Part shown: positions 6,903 to 16,786 of the stretch, in pieces | Position numbering within the stretch: the stretch's first letter is position 1 | Layout of the letters: every line of letters begins with the position of its first letter | Assembly (NCBI RefSeq): GCF_016613475.2 | Contig: NZ_CP071517.1 | Coordinates: 1,054,001-1,118,000 of the forward strand | Direction: 5' to 3' | Length of the DNA: 64,000 nt | DNA from: Lysobacter arenosi | GTDB taxonomy: Bacteria > Pseudomonadota > Gammaproteobacteria > Xanthomonadales > Xanthomonadaceae | Position numbers and translations under genes: made by a program | Notes under the pieces: model-generated | What the model was told of the DNA's origin: nothing | Databases searched by the model: none | The model's input: only the letters and a program-made list of their open reading frames with translations

Positions 6903-9900
6903 ATGTCACCCCGGCGAAGAACTCCCAGGTCCCGCGTCCTGGAAGTGGAACCAACAAGGTTCGCGCATGGTCTGCATGTGATTGAGCCGGAACTGCTCGA
7001 AGTTCCTCAACAGCCTTCGGTTCACGTCGATGTCATCCGCCCGGCAGACCTTGTCGCGCTCTCGGTCGACGCCGTCGGCTGCGAGTTGGTCACCGACAAC
7101 GACGAGCCCGCGCACCTTCGGCCGATCACAGGTTTCGCGCATCCGCGCCTGGTGGTGCGCTATTCGTTCCAGCACACCGCCGAAGAAGCCATCTTTGAAG
7201 GGAAGGTCGGCCAGAAGATCCCTGTCCCGAACGAACTCGAGCCTTGGAAGCCGCCCACGCCAGCGCCCATTCCGAGTGGCAACGATCCCGATGCGCGCCC
7301 CTACCCGCCCGTCGGCGCCCGCGCGGCGCGCGGCAGTCGCCTGGTCTTCGCAATCCCTGCAGGCGAGACGATCGAATTCTCAAGCGACGGCATCCTCGCC
7401 GCGATGGGCCGCCTCGAGTTGCTGGTGCACAAGCTTGCGTTGCCCGGCGATGCGCAGGCCGCCGGCAAGACCGGTCATGGACGCACGCTGATCGATCCCG
7501 ACCTGCACCCAGTCGTGGTGCTTCCCGGCAATCTCATCGGCAAGGTGTCCGGCAATTCGATCGAAGTCTCGAAGGCCAGCGCGAAGCTGTTGCGCGAGAT
7601 GGGCGTGCCGCCACCCGAGTCGCTGGCGGGCATCGAGTTCCTGGCGCGTGAGCTGCGCCGCACGCGCACGCTGCTGCAGACGCGCACCGCCACCGCCGTC
7701 CGCGGCACCACCTTGCCAGACCATCCCTTGCTGCGGCCTGGCGACCTCGTCAATGAGTACGTCAAACCGCCGCGACGCACGCCAAAGCTGAGCTACCCGC
7801 CGAAGCAGGACGAGACCGCGATTGAAGCGCCGTACCGCCTGGTGATCTCGCCAGGCAGCGAAGCGCGCTGGGCGCATGTCAACGTACCTTGTGCCGCAGC
7901 CAACGCGCCCCACCACATCGAGTTGTGGCACAGCCGCCTGGGCAATGCCGGAAAAGCCTCCGATGGCACGCCTGCGGTCGACGAACACAACACCGTCCGC
8001 CGCATCGTACGTGCCATCTGGACCCGCGATCGCGACACGATGGCGCAGGCCGACTGGCAGAACCCGACATCCGCCAATCCCGGGCACAGCAACAACGACC
8101 CGTTCCTCACCTCGCTGGATCCCGCCGACCGCCACATGCTCGTGCGCCAGTCGTCGGAATCCCTCGCCGGCCTGCACGGGCACATCGAACCGCTGCCCAT
8201 CGCGGCGCGTTCGCTGTGGCTCTCTGGCCTGGGCGCATGGCTGGACCTGCACGGAGCATGGACCACCAAGCCATACTCCGAAGCATCGATCCGCTCGATC
8301 CTCAGCTGGGACCACATCGCGCCGCTGGGTCGCGACCAGTACGTACGCGTGGTCTACCCCGGCTACTTGTATCCCTGGGGCCACCAGGCGGCGCTGGTGA
8401 AAGTCACCGAGCGCAAGATGAAGGACGCCGCGCCGTCGGTCGCCGGCCTCTACCAGCGCAAGTTCCTGGTCATCGGCGAACCTGTCCGCAGTTACGCCAA
8501 CCGCCGCGACTTGCCGTTCACCGAAGTCGCCATCCGTCCGTTGATCACACCCGTGCTCGACGAACCTAGCGGCGTGAAGGGCGACAACCAGGACGACTTC
8601 TTCTGGCCGAAGATCGGCGGGCAGGCATTCGCGTTCGTCATCGATGCGCTGGACCATGAGGGCCGGACCGTACGCCTGCAGATGCCGCTGATGTGGGTGG
8701 CGGAACACTTCAACAAGTTCGCCGACATCGACAAGGCCTACGACCCCGATCCCAGACGCAAAGTGACGGCCTACGGGCAGCAAGTAGCCTTTGCACCGGT
8801 CGAGCGAGGCGGCGACACCGTGCTCGCAGCAGCGATGCTGGCGTTCCAGGGCAAGGCCGCCCTGGGCACGTCGACGCCGCGCATGACGAGCGCCGAAGTG
8901 CTGATACCGGCCGTGCAGCAGTTGTCGCCGGCAGGGCCGGTGCCCATCGCGTATCACCCGGCGTACAAGAAGCACGGCTTCAACGGCACGGCCAACACGG
9001 GCCAGCTGTGGGCCCGCGTGTTGGTGCAGGGCGAACAGACACCGGAACACGCGACCGATCCGACCGTTCCGCTCCCGTTGATGCGCTTCGGCGAAGGCGC
9101 GCCCAGTAGCAGCGACAAGGCGGGCGGCTTCCTCACGCCAAACGTGCCGATCCGAGGACTCTCGCGCATCACCGGCACGGTGGGCGACGTCACCGGGATG
9201 GCGACGCAGACGTTCGACCCGAAGACCTACTTCAAGGATTCGGCGCCGAAGTTGTTCGGCCTGATCGACTTGGACGACATCGCCGTCATGGTGGACAGTG
9301 ACCTGCTGCGCATGCCGAAGATCATTTCCGAACTGGTCGGGCGCGTGGAAGCCCTGATCGCCGACATTGGCCGCGCCGCAGCCGCGGTGGCAGACGCTGT
9401 CGCCGAGGCCGACAGGATGGCCGAACGCGCCGTCGGCAAACCGGCCGAGTTGCAGGCGGCGGCGCAGGCTGCGATCGATGCCGCCGACGCCGCCAAGGGC
9501 ACGTTTGCCGATCTCGAAGCGCAACTCCCGAACCTGCTCGCGCTGATGCAGAGCAAGGGCAAGACCGATGCAGCGGTCAAAGCGCTGTACGCCACCTTCA
9601 AGACAATGGTCGAAGACACGGCATCGGACTTCGAGGACCTGGCCGACAAGCTGCCGCCGTACATGGCGAACGTCATCCGCGCGATGGCCACGATGCTGCG
9701 CACCGTGATCCTGAAATCGTTGGAACTGTTCGAGGACATCTACAACTACGTCAATGGTCTGGCCGAGTCGGGCACCCTGGCGCGCATCCGCTTCGAGTGG
9801 AAGCCGGAAGTGGCGTCCTGGCCGGACGAGACCGACCCGCTCCTGAGACTGAAGAAAGATAGCCTGGTGTTCGCCGTGCAAGGCCAGACGGGGCTGGACG

Positions 9901-10778
9901 GCAAGGCCAAGCTGGAAGCGCTGGCTGAGCTGCGCGACTTCACCCTGCACCTGTTCCCCAAGGCGGAACTGCTGGCGCTGAAGTTCGACCACTTCACGTT
10001 CAAGTCGGGTACGGCGGGCAAGCCGGAAGTCGATGTCGTGCTGAACGACATCACCTTCAAGGGCGTGTTGTCGTTCGTCGAAGGCATCAAGGATCTGATC
10101 CCACTCGACGGATTCTCCGATCCACCGATGCTCAAGGTCACGCCGGAAGGCATGAGCGCCGGCTTCATGCTCGCCCTGCCGGACCTGGCGCTGGGCATGT
10201 TCAGCATCTCCAACCTGTCGCTCAACGCCGACGTGCAGGTACCGTTCATCGGCAAGGCCGTGACGGTGGGCTTCGGGTTCTGCACACGCGAACGGCCGTT
10301 CACCATCGCGGTGGCGTTCCTTGGCGGAGGCGGCTGGATCGGCATGCGCGCCTCGGCCAAGGGCCTTGACGTGCTGGAAATCGGCCTCGAAGCAGGTGCA
10401 TGCATCGCGGTGAACTTCGGCGTGGCGTCGGGTTCGGTGTCGGCGATGGTCGGCGTCTACATCCGCCTGGAAAGCGAAGCGGGCTCGATCACCGGCTACT
10501 TCCGCATCCGTGGCGAAGTCGATGTGCTGGGCCTGATCTCGGCGGCCATCGAGCTGTACATGGAGCTGATGTACCAGCCGCCGACGGGCAAGTTGGTCGG
10601 ACAGGCGAGCATCACCGTCAACGTCTCGGTGATCGGCATTTCGAAGTCCGTGCGCATCAGCGCGCAGCGCGTATTCTCCGGCTCCAACGGCGACCCCTCA
10701 TTCCTGCAGATCATGGATGCGGGTAGCGGCACGTCGGCGGCGTGGACGACGTACTGCCTGGCTTTCAAAGAGGAATGA
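6903..10778 (+). CDS. Giant uncharacterised protein (1291 aa)
   Basis: ATG 6903 follows GAAGGAGG (about 6886-6893). No signal peptide and no membrane segment are evident. The N-terminal about 800 residues are mixed, rich in Pro, His and Trp, with HPRLVVRYSFQHTAEEAIFE and YVRVVYPGYLYPWGHQAALV. About residues 820-960 are Ala-rich helical and likely coiled coil (IADIGRAAAAVADAVAEAD). The last about 330 residues are Gly-rich beta-like (AFLGGGGWIGMRASAKG, VGVYIRLESEAGSITGYF). I recognise no family. It is translated ahead of the 1534-aa partner with only two bases between, implying coupled expression and probably a joint complex. Codon use looks like the surroundings. Confidence 0.85.
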   Translation: MSPRRRTPRSRVLEVEPTRFAHGLHVIEPELLEVPQQPSVHVDVIRPADLVALSVDAVGCELVTDNDEPAHLRPITGFAHPRLVVRYSFQHTAEEAIFEGKVGQKIPVPNELEPWKPPTPAPIPSGNDPDARPYPPVGARAARGSRLVFAIPAGETIEFSSDGILAAMGRLELLVHKLALPGDAQAAGKTGHGRTLIDPDLHPVVVLPGNLIGKVSGNSIEVSKASAKLLREMGVPPPESLAGIEFLARELRRTRTLLQTRTATAVRGTTLPDHPLLRPGDLVNEYVKPPRRTPKLSYPPKQDETAIEAPYRLVISPGSEARWAHVNVPCAAANAPHHIELWHSRLGNAGKASDGTPAVDEHNTVRRIVRAIWTRDRDTMAQADWQNPTSANPGHSNNDPFLTSLDPADRHMLVRQSSESLAGLHGHIEPLPIAARSLWLSGLGAWLDLHGAWTTKPYSEASIRSILSWDHIAPLGRDQYVRVVYPGYLYPWGHQAALVKVTERKMKDAAPSVAGLYQRKFLVIGEPVRSYANRRDLPFTEVAIRPLITPVLDEPSGVKGDNQDDFFWPKIGGQAFAFVIDALDHEGRTVRLQMPLMWVAEHFNKFADIDKAYDPDPRRKVTAYGQQVAFAPVERGGDTVLAAAMLAFQGKAALGTSTPRMTSAEVLIPAVQQLSPAGPVPIAYHPAYKKHGFNGTANTGQLWARVLVQGEQTPEHATDPTVPLPLMRFGEGAPSSSDKAGGFLTPNVPIRGLSRITGTVGDVTGMATQTFDPKTYFKDSAPKLFGLIDLDDIAVMVDSDLLRMPKIISELVGRVEALIADIGRAAAAVADAVAEADRMAERAVGKPAELQAAAQAAIDAADAAKGTFADLEAQLPNLLALMQSKGKTDAAVKALYATFKTMVEDTASDFEDLADKLPPYMANVIRAMATMLRTVILKSLELFEDIYNYVNGLAESGTLARIRFEWKPEVASWPDETDPLLRLKKDSLVFAVQGQTGLDGKAKLEALAELRDFTLHLFPKAELLALKFDHFTFKSGTAGKPEVDVVLNDITFKGVLSFVEGIKDLIPLDGFSDPPMLKVTPEGMSAGFMLALPDLALGMFSISNLSLNADVQVPFIGKAVTVGFGFCTRERPFTIAVAFLGGGGWIGMRASAKGLDVLEIGLEAGACIAVNFGVASGSVSAMVGVYIRLESEAGSITGYFRIRGEVDVLGLISAAIELYMELMYQPPTGKLVGQASITVNVSVIGISKSVRISAQRVFSGSNGDPSFLQIMDAGSGTSAAWTTYCLAFKEE

Positions 10779-10780
10779 CG

Positions 10781-13700
10781 ATGGCGAGCGAGTACTACAT
10801 CGTATGTGCCCTGCCGTACTCGGCCAGCGCGGATCGCGAGTTCCACGTGTCGCTGTTCTTCTCGCCGACCATCCGCCCGGACACCGACAGCAAGCTCAAG
10901 CAGTTCCGCATCTTCCCCGACTGGGCGAAGACCGCGCGCAAGCACCTGCGCATCGAACTGTTTGACCAAGTCGGTCCGATCGAATGCACGCCCCTGGTCG
11001 ACCTGATCGACAGTAGCCTGTGGCGCAAGCTGTTCCCGCCGGGCACGCCGGTCAAAGGGCCCGAGGTCCCGCGCTGGAACAACCGGCATTGGCGCAGCTT
11101 CGCCGCCAAGGCCGTGCACGACATCGCACGCGACCTGCACATGGCGACGATCTACGCCGATCCGACCACTCCGCCGCGCCCGCTCGACCATCCCCTGGCC
11201 GAGCAGCTCACGCGCATGGTGGCTGACAGGCACTACTACCGGACCGAAGGCGATGGCCGCGTGCGGCAGAGGATCTACGACGAGTCCAAGATGACTGCGG
11301 ACCTCGATCGCGTGATCGAAAGCAGGGAGCCGCTGGTCAACATTGAACAGTTCGTGCGCGGCCACGCGGACTGGCTGGAGCGCGCGGCGCTGGAACTGCA
11401 CCGTTGCCGCCGCTATTACGAACGTCCGGAATCGCAGCTGGACTACAAGCCGCGTCCGCTACCGGGCGCGAAGGTGCCGCCGGTGCAACCGGCCGAACCT
11501 GAGTTCCACGAACGCTGTGCGATGGCCGGCGACCATCCGGCGCTGCTGCGCCGGCTCGGGTTGGTGATCGACCTGAGCGTCGCCGATCCCGCCCGCCTGC
11601 GCGGCGCGCAATGGTTGTCGGCGCGCGTGTCCGTCGACGGCGACCTCAGCGCTTGCCGCACCACGCGCGTGCGCTGCCATGCGGTGGGCGACGACCTGGT
11701 CAGTACGCCGTCGGGGACCGACTGGGTCGACGGCGCATTGCGGCTGGGCGACGAGAACCGCTTCGCCGTACTGACGCTCGACACCGACGGCAGCGCGATC
11801 AAGACCGAACGATTCCTGTGGACCCTGCCGCGCCTGTTGCAGATCGAACAGAACGGCGACCCAGTCAACGCCGCAACGCCTGCGATGCGTTCCGGTGGTT
11901 TCACGGTGGCCGCGACGCAACAAGCGCTGAGCACGCAGCAACGCCTGGATCGGCAGAACGACCTCGAAGCGGATTTCGACAATGGCACCGCGCCGGAGCT
12001 GCATACCGAAGACGTCGCGCGCGGCTTCCGCGTGGAAGTCTGGGACGACGAGGCCAGGCGGTGGGCGTCGTTGCACAAGCGCCTGACGCACCTGACCGTC
12101 GAAGGCTTCGGGCCGGTGCTGGATCGCCTGCCGGAAGAAGGCTTCTCGCAGGGGACCGCGGCGCATGAGACGCCGAACGTCGACGCCTCGCCCGTGCACG
12201 TGCACGATGCCTTGTTTGGCTGGGAAGGCTGGAGCCTGTCCGCGCCGCGGCCAGGCAAACGAATTCGCCATCACAATGGCGACGAAGTCGTCGAGGACAC
12301 GCCGGAGCCACCGGCCAAGGACCTGATCCACCCGATCCGCATCCGCAACGAAGTGCAGCCGGGCACCTTGCCGCGCCTGCGCTACGGGCGCCGCTATGCG
12401 TTCCGCGCCTGGGCCGTCGACCTGGCAGGCAACTCGCGCCCGCATGCGCTGAATCCCGCGCCGGTGGCGCCACCGGATCAAGTAACGGGCGCACTCGCGG
12501 CGACCGCGCCGAGCACGACGCCGCCCACCGGTGCGCTGTCGTCCACCGACTTGCGGACCGCGACGCACATGACCCTCGAGCGTCGCCGATTGCAGTCGTC
12601 ATCGGCGCCGACCCATGTGGACGTTGAAGCTGCGACCTCGCTGCTGGTGCATCCCGAAGTCGGTCCCGCCGTGATGGAGCGCCTGCGCAGGCGCGCCCCG
12701 GCCGGTGCACGGATCGATTCGGCCGCTCTGCGGGCGACTGTCAGCCGGCGCAACCTGCTGTCGGCCCAGTTCGCGCAGGCAGTCGGCGATCCTGGAGAGT
12801 CTTTCGTCAGCGACGCCGTCGTCCGCGGTAACAGCGACCTGTCGGCGCTGATGAGTTCGCACGCCGGTGCGGTATCGGCTGCACATGCGCGGGCGACGTT
12901 GGTCGAGGCCATGTTGCGCGCGCGGCAAACGGTCACGGCGCTGCATCCCTTCCTGCGCTGGGACCCGGTGCCAAGCCCGGCACTCGTGCCGCGCAAGCGC
13001 TATACCGAAGGCGAGTCCTTGCGAGTACTCGTGATCCGCTCCAGCGTGACGCAGGATCCGTCCACGCTTGCACTGACTGTCAGCGACCCGACGACGTACG
13101 CGGCCACCGCTGCCGCCGTCATCTCCGACATCGGCTATGGTGCCACCAGCGAGCGCCATCTCGCGCCGCCGAAAATCAGCCAGGTTCAGGCGGAACTGCA
13201 TGGCATGTTCGACCCGGCGATCGGCGAGACGTCGGTGGCGAGCCACACACGGATGCTCGGCTGGGCGCTGCGCGAGAACGGCACGCTCCAGGACATCGAC
13301 CGCGCCGACATCGACAACCCGCCCGACCGCATTCCGCAACCCAGCATCGACATCGTGCACGTCGGCACGGCGACCACGCCGCTCAAGACCCTGCCATTGT
13401 TGCCCGGCGAGGCGCCTGCGCCCGGTCAGACCGTGGTGCACGACGTCGACGACCTCGGCCTGCCCTACTTGCCTGATCCGATGGCGCGGGGTATCTCGCT
13501 CGTGTTCGCCGAAGCAGGACGCGATGGCATGCTGCCGTTCCCGTTCGGCGCCGAAGGATTCACCGCGGCCTACGGCGGCACCTGGCCGGAGATCGAACCG
13601 TTCCGGCTCGTGCTCAACGGCGGCGACGACCTGCGCGGTAACGTCGAAGGCCGCGTCGCCACGATCACGTTGCCGCCAGGCGACATCCAGACATTCCGCC

Positions 13701-15385
13701 TCGCCAGCAGCATGCCCAAGGACAAGCTCGACCTGATGGGCGTGTGGCGCGCCCTGCCTGCGTCGGTGCGCAGCAACGCGGATGTGGCAGAAGCGGCGGC
13801 GGACGGTTGGCTCTGGGGCTTGTCGCCGTTCGAGGACGTAATGCTCGTCCACGCGGTGGACCGCCCACTGGAAGTGCCGCGGCCCATCCGCCTGACGCCG
13901 ATGCGTGCCGAAGGCGCGATGCATGCGTACCTGCTGGGCGCTGTCGACCTGCATGGGCCGAGCACCGACGGCCTGACGGCAGAGGCGACGTGGACCGATC
14001 GCGTCGACGACCTGTCGTTGTCGAAATGGCACGACCTGCCGTGCAGCAGCATCGCCTTCCACTCGCCGGTGCGCCCGTACGAGGACGTGGCGCTGCTGGC
14101 CACCGCCAATGCCGAAGTTGTGGTCCCCGCGATCGGCAAGGTCAACCTCCATCATGCGCGCCACGAGTTCGGCGACACCAGGCATCGGCGCGTGACCTAT
14201 CGCTTCCGCGCCTCCACGCGGTTTCGCGAGTACTTCCGTCCGGCGTTGCTGGCGGCCGATACGAGCAACCAACTCGACGACGGACAAAGCGTCGTCGGGC
14301 CGGTGGTGCAGGTGTCCGTGCCGTCGGCGGCACGCCCGGCCGCGCCGGTCGTGCATTCAGTGATCCCGTTGTTCCGCTGGTCCGACGGCACGGAGCCCGA
14401 ACAGCCGATGTCGCGCCGACACACCCGTCGCGCCGGCGTACGCATCTACCTGGAGCGTCCCTGGTATAGCAGTGGCGAAGGCGAACTCCTTGGCGTGCTG
14501 CTCGCGCCTTCCGGCGACGACACGTTCGGACCACCTCCCGAAGACCAGTCGGGGTTCGCGTTCGTCAGCAAGTGGGGAGCGGATCCGATCTGGGTGAGCG
14601 CACCGGTCGAACGTCGTGCGATGTCGATGCTGGAGCTCGACGACGTGTTGCACAGCGCAGGCCTCGATGATCGCCGCGTGCCAGGTCGTCCCGTCACGGC
14701 GCCCGCGCAGTTGCCGCTTACGACATTGCCCGGACAGCCCGTCGTCACCGTGGTCGGATACGAGCCGCAGTACAACGAAGCACGCCAGCTCTGGTACGTG
14801 GATGTCGCGCTCGATCCTGGCGCCCACTTCTGGCCCTTCCTGCGCCTGGCGGTATGTCGCTACCAACCCGAAAGCGTGGCCGGCTGCCACTTGTCGGCGC
14901 CGGTGCGCTGCGACTTCGTGCAGTTGCCGCCCGAGCGCGTCACCAGCGTCAGTCGCACCGACGACCGCCATGTACGCGTCGTGGTTAGCGGCGCTGTGGG
15001 TCGCCGAGAACGCATTTCGCACGCCACGGATACCATTGCGGCATTCGCCACGGCGGTGGATCACAACCGCATGCTGGTCGCCCGCCTGCAGCGCCGCGAT
15101 CCGCAGATTGCTTCCGACCTCGGTTGGCGAACCGAGAAGACGCAGAGGCTGGTGCTGCGCGGGCACGGCTCACTCGGCCATGACGCGGCGTGGGTGGGAG
15201 AACTCGACGCCGGCGAGGCGATTGCGTTCACGCGTCCCGGCCAGGGACCGTCCGAGTGGCGTGTCGCCGTGGAGGAGTGGGAGCGGCTGGAAAGCGATCC
15301 GACGCATGTCCCCACCCCGTTTGCGGACCTCGAAATCCCTCAGTGGGAACACCGGCTGGTGTACGCGGATGAAGTGGACTTGTAG
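10781..15385 (+). CDS. Giant uncharacterised protein (1534 aa)
   Basis: ATG 10781 is preceded by AAAGAGGA and lies two bases after the stop of the 1291-aa gene; an in-frame GTG at 10742 inside that gene is less likely. Starts MASEYYIVCALPYSASADREF, with no signal peptide and no membrane helix. A segment GRRYAFRAWAVDLAGNSRP around residue 550 is Fn3-like. Later beta-rich parts include YRFRASTRFREYFRP and HFWPFLRLAVCRYQPES. No enzyme motif seen. Together with the previous gene it may form a large cytoplasmic or non-classically exported structure. Function unknown. Confidence 0.85.
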   Translation: MASEYYIVCALPYSASADREFHVSLFFSPTIRPDTDSKLKQFRIFPDWAKTARKHLRIELFDQVGPIECTPLVDLIDSSLWRKLFPPGTPVKGPEVPRWNNRHWRSFAAKAVHDIARDLHMATIYADPTTPPRPLDHPLAEQLTRMVADRHYYRTEGDGRVRQRIYDESKMTADLDRVIESREPLVNIEQFVRGHADWLERAALELHRCRRYYERPESQLDYKPRPLPGAKVPPVQPAEPEFHERCAMAGDHPALLRRLGLVIDLSVADPARLRGAQWLSARVSVDGDLSACRTTRVRCHAVGDDLVSTPSGTDWVDGALRLGDENRFAVLTLDTDGSAIKTERFLWTLPRLLQIEQNGDPVNAATPAMRSGGFTVAATQQALSTQQRLDRQNDLEADFDNGTAPELHTEDVARGFRVEVWDDEARRWASLHKRLTHLTVEGFGPVLDRLPEEGFSQGTAAHETPNVDASPVHVHDALFGWEGWSLSAPRPGKRIRHHNGDEVVEDTPEPPAKDLIHPIRIRNEVQPGTLPRLRYGRRYAFRAWAVDLAGNSRPHALNPAPVAPPDQVTGALAATAPSTTPPTGALSSTDLRTATHMTLERRRLQSSSAPTHVDVEAATSLLVHPEVGPAVMERLRRRAPAGARIDSAALRATVSRRNLLSAQFAQAVGDPGESFVSDAVVRGNSDLSALMSSHAGAVSAAHARATLVEAMLRARQTVTALHPFLRWDPVPSPALVPRKRYTEGESLRVLVIRSSVTQDPSTLALTVSDPTTYAATAAAVISDIGYGATSERHLAPPKISQVQAELHGMFDPAIGETSVASHTRMLGWALRENGTLQDIDRADIDNPPDRIPQPSIDIVHVGTATTPLKTLPLLPGEAPAPGQTVVHDVDDLGLPYLPDPMARGISLVFAEAGRDGMLPFPFGAEGFTAAYGGTWPEIEPFRLVLNGGDDLRGNVEGRVATITLPPGDIQTFRLASSMPKDKLDLMGVWRALPASVRSNADVAEAAADGWLWGLSPFEDVMLVHAVDRPLEVPRPIRLTPMRAEGAMHAYLLGAVDLHGPSTDGLTAEATWTDRVDDLSLSKWHDLPCSSIAFHSPVRPYEDVALLATANAEVVVPAIGKVNLHHARHEFGDTRHRRVTYRFRASTRFREYFRPALLAADTSNQLDDGQSVVGPVVQVSVPSAARPAAPVVHSVIPLFRWSDGTEPEQPMSRRHTRRAGVRIYLERPWYSSGEGELLGVLLAPSGDDTFGPPPEDQSGFAFVSKWGADPIWVSAPVERRAMSMLELDDVLHSAGLDDRRVPGRPVTAPAQLPLTTLPGQPVVTVVGYEPQYNEARQLWYVDVALDPGAHFWPFLRLAVCRYQPESVAGCHLSAPVRCDFVQLPPERVTSVSRTDDRHVRVVVSGAVGRRERISHATDTIAAFATAVDHNRMLVARLQRRDPQIASDLGWRTEKTQRLVLRGHGSLGHDAAWVGELDAGEAIAFTRPGQGPSEWRVAVEEWERLESDPTHVPTPFADLEIPQWEHRLVYADEVDL

Positions 15386-15459
15386 CAATTGGCTGATGTC
15401 GAAACCGGCGGCAACTGCGACGCTGCTCTGGCTTCGCTGCGAAAGCGAGGGAACAAGAC

Positions 15460-16521
15460 ATGATCAAGGCGAGAGTCACCGACCTCTTCCCGGCGACGTT
15501 GAATGGCCACAGCTCGGCGGTTGCAGTGAACGATAAGGGTGTCGTGATCGGTCGCGACGATTTCGGGACAGGACTGGTATGGATGCCGAGCACACCGAAC
15601 GGGATCGTCGGTAGTGATGTGCCGCTACCGGCTTTGATCGAACCTCGACGTCGTATCGTTGGCGAAGTGACGCCGACAGCGATCAACACTGGCGGAACGA
15701 TCGTGGGGTTTTGCAGCACCAGCGACCCCAGTGGCGCTCCAGTCACGCGTGCGTTCTTCTTTATACCAAGCGATACGACGCTGACAGATCTCGGCACCTT
15801 GGATGTCGATGCCGTGGGCCTGCCTTGGCAAAGCAGCAAGGCATTCGGGATAGACGACATCGATACCATCGTCGGCTGGGCGCACGACTCTAGTGGTATC
15901 GAATGGGCGTTTGTCGGTAGTCCGGGAGCGTCCACGGTGCAGAGCTTCTTTCATGGCCACTACCCGAGTCAGGCGCTCGGCATCCGGAACGGGATGATTG
16001 TGGGGGATGCCACCATAGCGGATGCAGCTGGTGTCGTACGCCGACAAGCCTTCAGGTCGCTTGGCAATGGAACCTTGGAATTCCTTGGCACTCTGCTGCC
16101 CTCTCCGCTTTCGCCGACTCAGTTCTTCGGTGATTCGCGCGCGAATGGAGTAAGCAATCAAGGTACCATTGTCGGCATCAGCGACGCCCTGCCGCCGATC
16201 GTGCGCATGGGCTTGATCTTCGGAGTTCCGTCTATCGTCCCTCCCCTTCCGTTCGGCCCGCTGCCGAGCGAGGCGCTTGCGGTCGCAACGGTGTCAACCA
16301 AGGACGTCGTCGTCGGACACTATTGGCCTTCTCCTCCGGCGCAGGACACGGCCGGCTTCATGTTCGACAACACCAACGGCTTAGTGGACCTCAATACCCG
16401 GCTTCTCGACACGGACTGGCACGTGGACAGTGCGACTGGCATCAACAAGGAAGGCCAGATCTGCGGCATCGGCACCCATAGCTCGCTAGGAGGACCTCGA
16501 GCTATCCTGCTCACATTCTAG
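15460..16521 (+). CDS. HAF-repeat-like protein
   Basis: 353 aa; ATG 15460 after GAGGGAACAAGAC. Repeated motifs of the HAF family type: SAVAVNDKGVVIGRDD, TAINTGGTIVGFCS, KAFGIDDIDTIVGWA, ANGVSNQGTIVGIS, and TGINKEGQICGIGT. These short beta blades (G-I-N-x-x-G-x-I-V-G) probably build a propeller-like or extended beta structure. No signal peptide is seen, unlike many HAF proteins. It starts 74 bases after the 1534-aa gene and is likely its operon partner. Role unknown; it could be a binding or surface module of the same system. Confidence 0.75.
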   Translation: MIKARVTDLFPATLNGHSSAVAVNDKGVVIGRDDFGTGLVWMPSTPNGIVGSDVPLPALIEPRRRIVGEVTPTAINTGGTIVGFCSTSDPSGAPVTRAFFFIPSDTTLTDLGTLDVDAVGLPWQSSKAFGIDDIDTIVGWAHDSSGIEWAFVGSPGASTVQSFFHGHYPSQALGIRNGMIVGDATIADAAGVVRRQAFRSLGNGTLEFLGTLLPSPLSPTQFFGDSRANGVSNQGTIVGISDALPPIVRMGLIFGVPSIVPPLPFGPLPSEALAVATVSTKDVVVGHYWPSPPAQDTAGFMFDNTNGLVDLNTRLLDTDWHVDSATGINKEGQICGIGTHSSLGGPRAILLTF

Positions 16522-16786
16522 GGCGCGCCTCGAATTCGAGGAGGCCCCCGTGACCCAACTATCTCTCACGGCCAGGTTGAGGGACAGGCAGCGGGCCTCG
16601 AGCTTTCGCAGAATGGGATACGCATTTGCGTCGCAATTCCCCGTCGCAACGGAATACTCCGGCCCCGCTAAGGCTCTGAATTTCTTAGCCTTTTACGGGA
16701 ACACGTTTTGAGAACCGGACACAAGTCTGAAACACGCCCCGCGACAGGCGTTCTGCTCTCCAAGCAAGTGATCGCATTCGATTGCA
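16522..16786. other. Intergenic region with a perfect palindrome
   Basis: Between two convergent genes. CCTCGAATTCGAGG at 16528-16541 is a perfect 14-base palindrome seven bases after the HAF-gene stop. No T tract follows, so its role as a terminator is uncertain. No gene seen in the rest. Confidence 0.45.

Noticed and set aside
7380..9992. Long minus-strand frame (870 codons) opposite the 1291-aa gene
   Set aside because: Low-complexity Arg/Gln/Val/Gly composition typical of antisense frames in GC-rich DNA; the plus-strand gene has a ribosome site and tight operon spacing.
12599..14356. Minus-strand frame of 585 codons inside the 1534-aa gene
   Set aside because: Shadow with Arg/His-rich composition and no recognisable domain.
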